Source: an uncultured Lachnospiraceae bacterium
GTDB taxonomy: Bacteria; Bacillota; Clostridia; Lachnospirales; Lachnospiraceae
DNA length: 64,000 nt
Reading direction: 5' to 3'
Assembly: GCA_947174495.1 (NCBI GenBank)
Contig: CAMWJC010000005.1
Span: forward strand, 1-64,000
Made by a program: the position numbers and the translations under genes. Of this stretch, positions 1 through 10,861 are shown one piece after another; positions within the stretch are counted from its first letter, which is position 1; each line of letters starts with the position of its first letter. Under the pieces are notes generated by a model that was given only the letters and a program-made list of their open reading frames with translations, was not told the origin of the DNA and ran no database searches.

Positions 1-741
1 ACCATACTTGTCTATTAATTCCTTTAAGCATTCACTGAAAGTATTTCCATTAAAATATTCTTTTGTTTCCTCATAAAATAATTTGTTCTTTATTACTCTT
101 AAAGTTATTGTTTCAGCTAATACTAATTTATTACTTTCATTACAATTCAAGTGCTTCTTAATATACGTGGTTATCGGATCTTGTTCTTTCCGCTGTAATC
201 TATAAATAAACTCGTCTTTTATATCAGATTCTGTTATTTTATATCTTGCATACTTAAATTTTTGAATTTTCTTTATAGCTTGACTTCCGGACAAAGTCAT
301 GTCATCAATAAATACTATACTTTGATCTTTCTGAATTTCCTGTTCATCTCCAAAAAAGGAAACTGGTAAATCATTTTCCTGCCTAAACAGATATAACACA
401 TATGCTCCACTCTCACCACTTCTTCCTAATGGAACAAATTTTGATTTTTTCAAAACCTGATTTATTTCTTCTAAATTTGCAACTCTATCCTGTAATGCTA
501 TGTGCAAATATTTTTTTAACAGCAATTTACACAAGTGTTTGACTTCTTCCTCATTAAAATATGTAAAATTATATAGCATCCATAATGCAAGATTTTCTTC
601 TACTTCCTTACTTTCCAACGCCTCTCCTGTAAAATTATCCAACCACTTATTTATCATCGATAAGTCCAAGCCATTTCTCCAAGCAACTTCTATAGTTATC
701 CTAATCTGTTTCATTAATTCTTCTGAAGAAGGAATCTTCAT
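1..741 (-). CDS. Phosphoribosyltransferase-like protein (PRTase-CE-like), C-terminus truncated by window edge
   Basis: Hand translation of the minus strand from ATG at 741 is open for 247 codons to position 1 (MKIPSSEELMKQIRITIEVAWRNGLDLSMINKW...FVPLGRSGESGAYVLYLFRQENDLPVSFFG...QSIVFIDDMTLSGSQAIKKIQKF...). IVFIDDMTLSGS matches the PRPP-loop pattern of phosphoribosyltransferases. Not in the ORF track because it runs off the edge. Confidence 0.75.
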   Translation of the reverse strand, partial: MKIPSSEELMKQIRITIEVAWRNGLDLSMINKWLDNFTGEALESKEVEENLALWMLYNFTYFNEEEVKHLCKLLLKKYLHIALQDRVANLEEINQVLKKSKFVPLGRSGESGAYVLYLFRQENDLPVSFFGDEQEIQKDQSIVFIDDMTLSGSQAIKKIQKFKYARYKITESDIKDEFIYRLQRKEQDPITTYIKKHLNCNESNKLVLAETITLRVIKNKLFYEETKEYFNGNTFSECLKELIDKYG

Positions 742-744
742 AAA

Positions 745-1854
745 TTATTTCCCCCTTTTCGATAATTGACTATAATATTCAGTCTTTCTAATATTTGAAA
801 TAATATTTTTTTCTTCAAAACGTATTAATGACTGCACGCCATAACCTTCTTCGACTTCTATAGTTATCCATTTTCGTTTCAATTTTTCAGCACAAAAACC
901 TGTAGTATTACTACCCCCAAACGGATCAAGTACCAAATCATTTTCATCAGTTAAAAAGTTAATAAAAAAGCTTGCTAATTCTAACGGCATCCTTGCCGGA
1001 TGAGGCGTAATATTTTCTTCTCTACACCTCCTCATAAAATAATCATTTGATTTGGTATTAGAAATACTCAACATCGAATATGGTAATCTAAATTCTTTAT
1101 CATCCTCTATTGCTTCAAGTTCAATAACATTATGCGCTATACTTCCATTATTATTTGTTAAAAAGCTCTTTTCACTTATGGAATGCTCTGAAGGTCTTTT
1201 CCCTGCATTATATTCTCCACTTTTCAACAATTTCTTCATACTTTTACTATATGGACGAAGTATTTTTCTATTATCTGCTTTTGGATAATCCGAATTTGCC
1301 ATCCACCACACATGCGTATAACTATCTATTGCTCTTATTCTTTCAATTGTTACCCATTGTGCTGGTGATGGCAACCTCGCAGGATTGTAACACACAAACT
1401 CTTGACAAAGTCTAAGATTAGCTTCTGGATTTTCTAAAAATTGTAACAATGATTTTATCGTTAAAGTCGACTGCACCGGTCGGTTCTTTTCCCATGAATT
1501 ACCCATTTCAATCACAAGAGATCCATTAGGCCTCAGAACTTTTGAAAATAATGGTGCCAGGTTATACAACCACTGTAAATACTCTTCACCTATCATATTT
1601 CCATATTTTTTCTTTTTATTCAAAGGATATGGTGGTGAAGTAATCAACAATTGTACTTTTCCTTCTATACCTAATTCTTTGATTAATTCCTCACATTTTC
1701 CTATATAATATTTCCCATAATCACTTTCGTACAATAGATTGTTCACATTTTCTCCTCTCTTCTTAGTCATTAAAATACTTTTGAAATATCCTAATACCAA
1801 TTTACCATTCGATAAATCTTCGTATACTTTTTCCAATCTTGTACTGTACAACAT
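745..1854 (-). CDS. Beta-class site-specific DNA methyltransferase (m4C/m6A)
   Basis: TSPPYPLNKKKKYG (motif IV) precedes C-terminal DPFGGSNTTGFCAEKLKRKWITIE (motif I); permuted beta-class order. Confidence 0.9.
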   Translation of the reverse strand: MLYSTRLEKVYEDLSNGKLVLGYFKSILMTKKRGENVNNLLYESDYGKYYIGKCEELIKELGIEGKVQLLITSPPYPLNKKKKYGNMIGEEYLQWLYNLAPLFSKVLRPNGSLVIEMGNSWEKNRPVQSTLTIKSLLQFLENPEANLRLCQEFVCYNPARLPSPAQWVTIERIRAIDSYTHVWWMANSDYPKADNRKILRPYSKSMKKLLKSGEYNAGKRPSEHSISEKSFLTNNNGSIAHNVIELEAIEDDKEFRLPYSMLSISNTKSNDYFMRRCREENITPHPARMPLELASFFINFLTDENDLVLDPFGGSNTTGFCAEKLKRKWITIEVEEGYGVQSLIRFEEKNIISNIRKTEYYSQLSKRGK

Positions 1855-2018
1855 AATTCCCTAGAAATTACGTATTTGTAATCCGTTCAAAACTAAACAC
1901 CTATCCACGGAAATGCTATATATCCCCAATTGTAATATGTATCTCCTGAATGATCTTTGCTTTCATTTCTTCTCCAATGTACTCTTTAATATTTTTCAAG
2001 TTATCCCTCACCATAGGC

Positions 2019-2250
2019 TTAATCCGTAATTTTATCCGCAAATATTTCTTCAACTTCCTGTGACTTCATCAGCGTCTTTTTCTCAGCCCTTTCACGCTCA
2101 TAGTCTTCATATCCATAACCCCAAACTTTCCTCGACCATTTTTAGTCAAAAATACAGGTTCTTCAATCTGACAATTTTTTAATACTTCATTATAATTTCT
2201 TAAATCCGATACGGGCAATATATTTGGTATGAAATCAACTTCCTTTCCTT
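2019..2250 (-). pseudogene. Frameshifted Phd/YefM-type antitoxin remnant
   Basis: Minus strand reads DFIPNILPVSDLRNYNEVLKNCQIEEPVFLTKNGRGKFGVMD; after an apparent 1-nt loss near 2110 it continues YEDYERERAEKKTLMKSQEVEEIFADKITD*. No in-frame ATG found. Confidence 0.75.
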
Positions 2251-2418
2251 GATATAGTTTCTTTATTTATGCATATTATACAAAAATAAGCCATAAAACT
2301 CAACGTTAAATTTTACAGCTCACTTTTGTATTTCTATTATATATTCAAAATTCCATATTTGTTGTTGATACATAAATAGATACTCTCTCAAGAACACATG
2401 CGTTGCATCACCAAATCA

Positions 2419-5031
2419 TCACTTTTGAATCATAGCATCAAAGCCATTTTTTCGTATCTTAGCATCTGCTTTTGACATCTTTTCCATTGCATTGATAAAT
2501 TCGTTTCCTGCCTTTATCATATCTTTTACTTGTGCCCAATCATCTGGTATCGGAATAATCATCTCTTGAATATGTCTTGGTTGCAGATGCTGTTGCACAG
2601 AACCATACTCATCCAAAAGCATTAGCGATAATGCAGTGTTTGATGTGAAGTATGCTATTAAATAAGCCCTTAGATTCTTATCCTTAACACGTACTCTAAC
2701 CAAATCATCACTTATTATGTAGTTTTTGGCTAAATTCGCAGTAGCATATGTAACCTTTCCAATCGTACCAGATCGTGTAATAAGAATGTCACCCCTTTGA
2801 ACTCTTAACATGCCTATACAGGCTTTTTGCTGTTCAGTTGCCTTAGACACATCCAACCATTTAATTGTAAATCTTCGAAGTTCCAATGCTCCATTAGCTG
2901 TTAGGTATGGCATTAACCTCTCTGTATCAGAAGGATTATCCACCTTTATACTTGCAGAATTCCATCTTGGACCAATATATATTTTAATATCAGCCTCCAA
3001 TTGCCCAATTGTAGTAGTTGACCAATTTTCTCTATTGTCATATTCCAATACAGTTTTTAACGCAACATTTAATTTAGGCGAATAATGTTGCGGATTAATA
3101 TTATAGTGATCTTTAATATCCTTTTTACCTATTGTAAAGATATATTCAGATTTTTTGTGTTCCCTATTTGCCTTAAAATCTTCATAAGCTTCTGCTATGT
3201 CATCAAGGTCATGATTCAATTTTCCAGTACTATTTCCATTTCCATCCAGCATAAATACAGAATTACCTTTTGAATCCTGCCCAATTCGTTGTGACTGAGC
3301 CATAAAGATTTTATAATCCTCTGCCGGTTTAACACCTTCTGCCATTTTAGAAATAAACAGAATACAAGTTCTGACGCCCGTATCAGGCTGAAATGTATCC
3401 TTATGAAGTGTCACAACACCATTCAATTCATATTTTTCTAATAACCATTCCCTATAAGCCTCGTAACTTACATTATCTAAGAACCCCTTCGGCATGACAA
3501 TTCCAATACGTCCACCAGGTTTCACCCACTCTAAACATCTTTCTAAAAACAACAATTCTGGTGCTTGCCTCTGCAAAAGATCCATATCTTTATCACTAAA
3601 AACAAATTTACCGTCATCATTTTTCTTAAAAGTATGACCAAAAACAAACTGTTTTAATATAGATTTATCTGATATTTGTGAATCAATTTTTTGCCCAGAA
3701 AAAGGAGGATTTGTCGCAATTAATGAAGGTGCATTACTTTTTCCTTGTGCACATCTTGATGCAATCCATGGGTCTAGATATTCATACTTATCTAGAGAAT
3801 TACCTCTAGTCATTCCGGATTGACCATCTCCAGTAAGTAACATTGCACATTTTGCGATTTTTACTAGTCTTGCGGCGATTTCAACCGAAAATACACTCTC
3901 TTTAATTGTTGCAATTTGTCTATCTCTAACTGGTGTATTCGCTAATGTTGATGTAACCACCTTTCGTCTTAAATATCTAAAGATTGCCGTTGCAAATCCC
4001 CCACTTCCACCAGCTGGATCTAAGGCTCTTTCGCCAACTTGTGGATCAAGCATTTTAATCATCATATTAACAACTAACCTATTGGTAAAAAACTGGCCTT
4101 GCTGCCTTTTTAGATTTATATGTGTGAACTGTTCATATGTCTCCCCCATCAAATCCCAATCATCAGCATCATCATTTCTTGCAGCTAAACTCCAGTTTTT
4201 TAATATTCCTACTACTTCTGCAATGCAATCATCACCTACTTGTATTTTTTCATATTCATCGAAAACATCAGGATATTGATCAGCATATTCTCTAAATAAT
4301 TCTTGGATTGTTGCTGCAACATTACGTCTTCCATCCGAAGTATGAAAATCACTATCTGTAATCCAAAACTTAGGATAATCACCTGGTGTAGTTTCATCTT
4401 GAATTTTAGCCAGCAAAATCCTTACCATATCCATAGCTAAATCAAAATCTTCATTTTCCATTCCCCTACCATATAGTTTATTATGACAAGCTGATAAAAG
4501 AAATCTTACATTATACGGTCTTGGTAAATTTACTTTACTCGGTATTGTATCATCTGAATTCCAATCCTCTCCGTATCTCGGCAACGATAGTATTTCATCA
4601 AGACCAACTTCTCCACCCATTTTCTTTTTATATACAAACATTCCATCACCATTTGTCCATACTCCACCAATAGCAGATGTATTAAAAATATAAGAAACTA
4701 ATTGAGCGTATCCTTCTGTTGCATTTGGTTTTTTGCATTCGATAACAAACAGAATATTTCCTTGGTCTTTTTTCAAAGCGCTCTCCTCGTCAACATAAAC
4801 AACAATATCTGCTCTGATTTCAGAGCCATCTTCTGAATTAGTTAGTAATTTTGAACCGTGTTGTATTGATACCTCTCGTAACATATTCTTTTTAGGATAA
4901 CCATAATCAGATTGCAAAATTGATATAAATTTTTGGCGCACACGTTCTTCAGGTGTATCTTTCAATACTTTTCCTGATAAAAAGTCAACAATATCCCCTT
5001 CGTCGTTAATTTCAACATCATTTATGATCAT
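2419..5031 (-). CDS. Single-polypeptide restriction-modification protein: PD-(D/E)xK (HsdR_N-like) + N6-adenine methylase + HsdS-like target recognition region
   Basis: ADIVVYVDEES...LFVIECKKP (nuclease motif), ALDPAGGSGGFATA (SAM motif I), ATNPPFSG (NPPF motif IV), C-terminal NWSTTTIGQLEADIKIYIG...QEMIIPIPDDWAQ similar to HsdS. Confidence 0.85.
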   Translation of the reverse strand: MIINDVEINDEGDIVDFLSGKVLKDTPEERVRQKFISILQSDYGYPKKNMLREVSIQHGSKLLTNSEDGSEIRADIVVYVDEESALKKDQGNILFVIECKKPNATEGYAQLVSYIFNTSAIGGVWTNGDGMFVYKKKMGGEVGLDEILSLPRYGEDWNSDDTIPSKVNLPRPYNVRFLLSACHNKLYGRGMENEDFDLAMDMVRILLAKIQDETTPGDYPKFWITDSDFHTSDGRRNVAATIQELFREYADQYPDVFDEYEKIQVGDDCIAEVVGILKNWSLAARNDDADDWDLMGETYEQFTHINLKRQQGQFFTNRLVVNMMIKMLDPQVGERALDPAGGSGGFATAIFRYLRRKVVTSTLANTPVRDRQIATIKESVFSVEIAARLVKIAKCAMLLTGDGQSGMTRGNSLDKYEYLDPWIASRCAQGKSNAPSLIATNPPFSGQKIDSQISDKSILKQFVFGHTFKKNDDGKFVFSDKDMDLLQRQAPELLFLERCLEWVKPGGRIGIVMPKGFLDNVSYEAYREWLLEKYELNGVVTLHKDTFQPDTGVRTCILFISKMAEGVKPAEDYKIFMAQSQRIGQDSKGNSVFMLDGNGNSTGKLNHDLDDIAEAYEDFKANREHKKSEYIFTIGKKDIKDHYNINPQHYSPKLNVALKTVLEYDNRENWSTTTIGQLEADIKIYIGPRWNSASIKVDNPSDTERLMPYLTANGALELRRFTIKWLDVSKATEQQKACIGMLRVQRGDILITRSGTIGKVTYATANLAKNYIISDDLVRVRVKDKNLRAYLIAYFTSNTALSLMLLDEYGSVQQHLQPRHIQEMIIPIPDDWAQVKDMIKAGNEFINAMEKMSKADAKIRKNGFDAMIQK

Positions 5032-5509
5032 AATAGTTCACCTTTCTTAATTTTTCTATAATATAGACCATTTCAAGCAAAGCAAAACTTCTTACAAGTT
5101 CATCAGGTAATGTATATACTTCCAAATACACTACTTTTCTATTTCTTTCTTCGCTAAATCATATGTTCCTTTAATAATCTTGTTCATAACTATAAATTCA
5201 TAAAAATAATATAATTTATTTTCACCATATTATCAATATATTTCTCCATGTAAGATAAAAGTAAATTGAGCCAGAACATGATAAATTTTTCGATATCTCA
5301 ACTTTTGCAGAAATGCATGAAAAAATGAAAATATAAGAAATCCTTAAAGAATAAATTAGCGGATCGTACTGGACAGAATTATTAGACTGTATTCCATCAT
5401 CTTGCACCGCTCCATAATGTAAAATAATCAATCTGCAAGCAACCAATCTATAGGAATGCTTTAATGCACATAATCACCATAGCAAAATTTCGTGCTCATT
5501 TATATATAT

Positions 5510-5976
5510 GTAGACATAAAAATCACTAAACTACGCAAAGCATTGACCAAAAATATGCATCTTGAAGAACAGTACATGCTCGGAGGATTGGAAACAGAAA
5601 ACGGATATAATTGTCGTATTCCCTTATGTGACAAGATATTTCCCCTTATCTAGGACTAATACACCCCGACAAAAAGTATCTTATCAATAACAAATACGGA
5701 AATCATTACACCTATGGTTCCTATCAAAATGGAAATTGGAATACAGTCATGGCAAAACTCGGTTTTCAACACTGTCCTCATGATGGACGTTATACTTTCG
5801 CCTCTCTTGCAGATAACGCCGGACTTAACCCGGTCTGTCTCAAGATCATCATGGGGCATTCTGTATCCGATGAAGAAAAACAGAATTTCAAAACACGGAC
5901 TGGACTTGACATAACCAAAGGCGTATACACACAAAAAACAATGGCTGAACTTCTTAATGAAATCAACAAATTATAG
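5510..5976 (+). pseudogene. Tyrosine recombinase/integrase C-terminal remnant
   Basis: HDGRYTFASLADNAGLNPVCLKIIMGHS...GVYTQKT carries HxxR, GH and Tyr box equivalents. Upstream VDIKITKLRKALTKNMHLEEQYMLGGLETENGYNCRIPL...IFPLI* is interrupted by stop/frameshift. Confidence 0.75.
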
Positions 5977-6070
5977 GTTTATTTTTTTGTCGCCCACCTG
6001 TCGCCCACTTGTCGCCCACGGTGTTCTGTGAACGCCTTTTTACTTCTGTTTTGTGAATATTCTGACAATT

Positions 6071-6101
6071 AAAAACCCCGCAGATTCAATGTCTGCGGGG
6101 C
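6071..6101 (-). terminator. Rho-independent terminator downstream of gdhA
   Basis: Stem ccccgcaga/tctgcgggg with a T run on the minus strand. Confidence 0.85.
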
Positions 6102-6113
6102 ATTTTTTATCTT

Positions 6114-7466
<1,353 letters not shown>

Positions 7467-7473
7467 TTATAAA

Positions 7474-7498
7474 ACACACGGGTACTTTACCCGTGTGT
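7474..7498. terminator. Hairpin/terminator between the 7586 ORF and gdhA
   Basis: acacacgggta-ctt-tacccgtgtgt followed by TTTTATAATTT on the minus strand. Confidence 0.7.
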
Positions 7499-7585
7499 CC
7501 ACGTTTTTCCCAATGCATATTATATAACGTACTTTCCAAAATCACAAGACACTTTAAGCAATTAAATCGGAAAAGTTTAAAAAAT

Positions 7586-8017
7586 TTAGAGATACTGTTT
7601 CAGCCGCTCAATATTTTTTTCTTCAAAATCCATAAGTTCCTTTGCTATTTCCATAGACACATCCCCTGCCTTCTCATGGTGATTGACAGATTTCCACATA
7701 CTTGTAAGTCCACGATTTGATCCCTGTATCAGCATTTCTGCAATATGGCTGGTACTGGTGTTTAACATAGTATTCATATTGACACTGCCCTTCAACATCA
7801 TATCCTGAAAACCATTATCCCGATAAAAGTCCGCCTTCCCACTTAACAGCCTGTCTGCAGCCTTATTATATATTTCCGCATATTTCATGGATTCCCGTGC
7901 CATCTGTACGGACAGTCCATCATCATAAATTTTCCCGCTTAGGGCATCGATTGCTTTCATTGCCATCTTTGTGTTTTTTTGCACTTCCTGCAGGATGCCT
8001 ATATCATCACTTTTCAT
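7586..8017 (-). CDS. Hypothetical protein
   Basis: 143-aa ORF with intergenic boundaries and a downstream terminator; no family recognised. Confidence 0.7.
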   Translation of the reverse strand: MKSDDIGILQEVQKNTKMAMKAIDALSGKIYDDGLSVQMARESMKYAEIYNKAADRLLSGKADFYRDNGFQDMMLKGSVNMNTMLNTSTSHIAEMLIQGSNRGLTSMWKSVNHHEKAGDVSMEIAKELMDFEEKNIERLKQYL

Positions 8018-8135
8018 TTTACAAAATCCTTTCTCACTTCACAACAACATGGTCTTTCCATGAAACGAAAAACAGAATGAACTAACTGTCCACTCTGTTT
8101 TAGTATTGCCTTCTTTTATAAAAGTATACTTTATT

Positions 8136-9191
8136 CTATTCTGCCGCCTCTGCCTGTTCGTCTTCCTTCTCCGGTAAAGAAAGAGTTTCCTCCTGCACTT
8201 CCTCCTGCACCTTCTCAAAAGGATAAACAATTCCCCACTCCTTACGAAGGTTATCCATTAATTTCATTACCCGGATAGTCTCGCTGTGAGGCATCTCCAA
8301 ACACTCCATCTGACGATCACGAATCGCACGGATGCAGGCCTCCACCTCATATTCGTAACCGGATATCTGTTTGGGTCTCTTATACTCAGCTACCTTTTTG
8401 TAAGAAGTATCATATACTGCAATACTTTCAAAATTATTGATATTTTCTACGATTGCAAAACCCTTTGTACCATAGATGATGCCTTTGCGATCGCTAAGCG
8501 ACACCATAGAACTATTCAGTACAGCACATTTCCCATCCATGTACTGAATGGTGATGGTATTCTGCTGATCTACTCCTGTATCCGTATAGGTACAGCAGGA
8601 ATGTATCTTATCAATGTTATTTCCAAAAATCATCAGCGCAAAGTTAAGCGTATAAACCCCCACATCCAAAAGAGCTCCTCCTGCCAGAGCCGGGTCCTGA
8701 AGCCTTTCCACTTTATCAATCACGTATCCCAGATTTGCCGTAAGCGTTTTCGGCTCTCCAATCACACCGCTTCCCACAACCTCTCTGATCGTCGTAAGCA
8801 TGGGCATGTAACGTGTCCACATAGCTTCTGTGATAAACACACCGTTTTCCTGTGCAATCCGGAACAACTCTTCCGCCTGATATGCATTTGCGGTAAATGC
8901 CTTTTCGCACAATACCGGTTTCCCATTCATCAGACAAAGCTTTGCATTTTCAAAGTGCTCCGAATGCGGTGTTGCTATATAAATCAAATCAACCTTACTA
9001 TCCTTCACCAATTCCTCATAAGTGCCATAAGCCTTTTTACCGCCATGCTTTCCGACAAACACTTCAGCCCTGATCTTTTGCCTTGATGCAGCTGCATAAA
9101 ACCTTACACCTTTCATCCGCTTTATCGTCTCCGCCATGATTGACGCAATATTTCCGGTTCCCATAATACCGATATTGACTTTTCCGATCAT
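8136..9191 (-). CDS. Gfo/Idh/MocA family oxidoreductase
   Basis: NIGIMGTGNIASIMAETIKRM Rossmann motif; PVLCEKAFTANAYQAEEL (EKP-like motif). Confidence 0.92.
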   Translation of the reverse strand: MIGKVNIGIMGTGNIASIMAETIKRMKGVRFYAAASRQKIRAEVFVGKHGGKKAYGTYEELVKDSKVDLIYIATPHSEHFENAKLCLMNGKPVLCEKAFTANAYQAEELFRIAQENGVFITEAMWTRYMPMLTTIREVVGSGVIGEPKTLTANLGYVIDKVERLQDPALAGGALLDVGVYTLNFALMIFGNNIDKIHSCCTYTDTGVDQQNTITIQYMDGKCAVLNSSMVSLSDRKGIIYGTKGFAIVENINNFESIAVYDTSYKKVAEYKRPKQISGYEYEVEACIRAIRDRQMECLEMPHSETIRVMKLMDNLRKEWGIVYPFEKVQEEVQEETLSLPEKEDEQAEAAE

Positions 9192-9289
9192 ATTTTCACC
9201 CCCTAGTATTTTTGAAAGCTTGTGTCTTTCTCCTATGTAAAAATTGAACTACCGCTACGATTACAACATTTTCCTATATGATAAAAACA

Positions 9290-9311
9290 GGGCTGACCGG
9301 CCGGTCAGCCC
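9290..9311 (-). terminator. Terminator downstream of SH3-domain gene
   Basis: Perfect 22-nt palindrome gggctgaccggccggtcagccc followed by TGTTTTTAT on the minus strand. Confidence 0.75.
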
Positions 9312-9317
9312 ATATCT

Positions 9318-10592
9318 TTATTCCACATAATCAGACTTTACAAACGCGGTTTGTCCTTTGTATTTGATCTTTGTCCATCCGTCCGCCTGTTTCATAACAA
9401 GTTCAAATTCATCACCTGCATAAGCAGTCCCCAGTGCTGCAGAATCTGTGCTGGCACCCTTACGTATCTTGACGCTCTCCTTTACCTTAACCTTTCCGGA
9501 GGTAGTCTCATTGGTAACTACAGGAGTATTATCCTGCTCTTCTTCCGGTTCAATAGCTGCTTGCATCGGTTCCTCCGCCACCACTTCCAGATAGTCACTT
9601 TTAATAAATGCCTCTCCGCCTTTATAGCTGACTTTGCTCCATCCGTTCCCCCGCTCTTCTAAAAGCTGGAATTCCTGACCAATCTGTGCCTTATCAATAC
9701 GATCTGCTTCCTCACTGTCAGAAGAACGGATATTTACTACATCTGTAGCACGCACCGTCTTTGCTACCATTTGAGCTTCCTGCTCTGTCTCTTCCTCCGG
9801 CTCCGGCTCAGAAACTTCTACTTCCGGCTGCTCTGCCTGTGCAAGAATCTCGCCCACATCTTCATTAATCTTTTCTCTCAGATAAGCAATATATTCTTCC
9901 AGTTCTTCATCTTCTGCAAGTAGTTCATTGTACTCCACAACAATCTTATTGTTCAGATCTACTACATCGTCCTGAAGCGTAATCTCTTTGATGTAATTTC
10001 TTATAGTTGTATCATTGGTACCGTCATTAATAAAATAACTTCCGTCATCTTTAAGCCCAATATAAAATGTCTGCATTCCCGGAAGCTCCTGTTCCATCTC
10101 GGAAAACTTAACCTGAGAGCATACATATGCCACGTATGCATTCTCAGTCAATCCCGGCTTGGTGTAAACATTAAGCACCGGATACGACTCCACGTATTTA
10201 CTCATCTCCTGAACCTTAATAATTTCAATCTCATCTAAATAATTGTTCAGTTCAGAAATCACATCAACATCTCCTGAAGCCTGGGCATCATAATAAGCAC
10301 GAACCAGATTGTTGATCTCCGGATGTGCATTTTCTTCCAGCTCATATTCAGGAATCTCCAACCCTTCTACGGAAACGGCTACTCCTTCTTCGGTAGGGAC
10401 AGCCATCGCCGCCTGCTCTGCTTCCTTTTCCAAAGCTTCCCGGTGATTGGCATTTACTGCAATGATAACAGTTATGATTACGCATACAATCAGGACAAGC
10501 GGCATTACAATTTTGCTGTGATCCATAACAAAGTCCCTAACGGTTATGACTTTTTCTCTCAGCGTATGCATTTTGTTCTGATTTGAATGATT
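9318..10592 (-). CDS. Membrane-anchored protein with two bacterial SH3 domains
   Basis: Two SH3b-like repeats (VNIRSSDSEEADRIDKAQIGQEFQLLEERGNGWSKVSYKGGEAFIKSDYLE; VKIRKGASTDSAALGTAYAGDEFELVMKQADGWTKIKYKGQTAFVKSDYVE) after one TM helix. Start moved to MNHSNQNKMHTL. Confidence 0.85.
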   Translation of the reverse strand, partial: NHSNQNKMHTLREKVITVRDFVMDHSKIVMPLVLIVCVIITVIIAVNANHREALEKEAEQAAMAVPTEEGVAVSVEGLEIPEYELEENAHPEINNLVRAYYDAQASGDVDVISELNNYLDEIEIIKVQEMSKYVESYPVLNVYTKPGLTENAYVAYVCSQVKFSEMEQELPGMQTFYIGLKDDGSYFINDGTNDTTIRNYIKEITLQDDVVDLNNKIVVEYNELLAEDEELEEYIAYLREKINEDVGEILAQAEQPEVEVSEPEPEEETEQEAQMVAKTVRATDVVNIRSSDSEEADRIDKAQIGQEFQLLEERGNGWSKVSYKGGEAFIKSDYLEVVAEEPMQAAIEPEEEQDNTPVVTNETTSGKVKVKESVKIRKGASTDSAALGTAYAGDEFELVMKQADGWTKIKYKGQTAFVKSDYVE

Positions 10593-10647
10593 CATAGCTT
10601 TCCTTTCTTTAATTATTTCAGTTGCTAAATATTCAAGGTGATGTAAA

Positions 10648-10720
10648 TGCACCCGACAGGAATCGAACCTGCATTAAAGGCGTCGGAGGCCTTCGTTCTA
10701 TCCGTTAGACTACGGGTGCA
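10648..10720 (-). tRNA. tRNA-Arg (CCG)
   Basis: Minus strand TGCACCC...AAGGC-CTCCGAC-GCCTT...GGTTCGATTCC...GGGTGCA; acceptor and T arm pair, anticodon CCG. Confidence 0.93.
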
Positions 10721-10861
10721 TGTTGTGATCCCTGTTCCTTTACGGTCTTTTGGGATCTGTAAATATTACAAATTTGTTACATCACCTTGAATATCATATC
10801 ATATGACTTTATGATTGTCCAGTCTATCAATTATAAAAAAATTGTGAACAATCTTCTTTTT

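Noticed and set aside
5222-5446. 74-aa ORF on minus strand
   Set aside because: No RBS, no recognisable motif, biased composition; probably spurious.
8286-9086. 266-aa plus-strand ORF opposite the Gfo/Idh gene
   Set aside because: Antisense to a well-supported CDS; low-quality protein composition. The same applies to the other antisense ORFs in the track.
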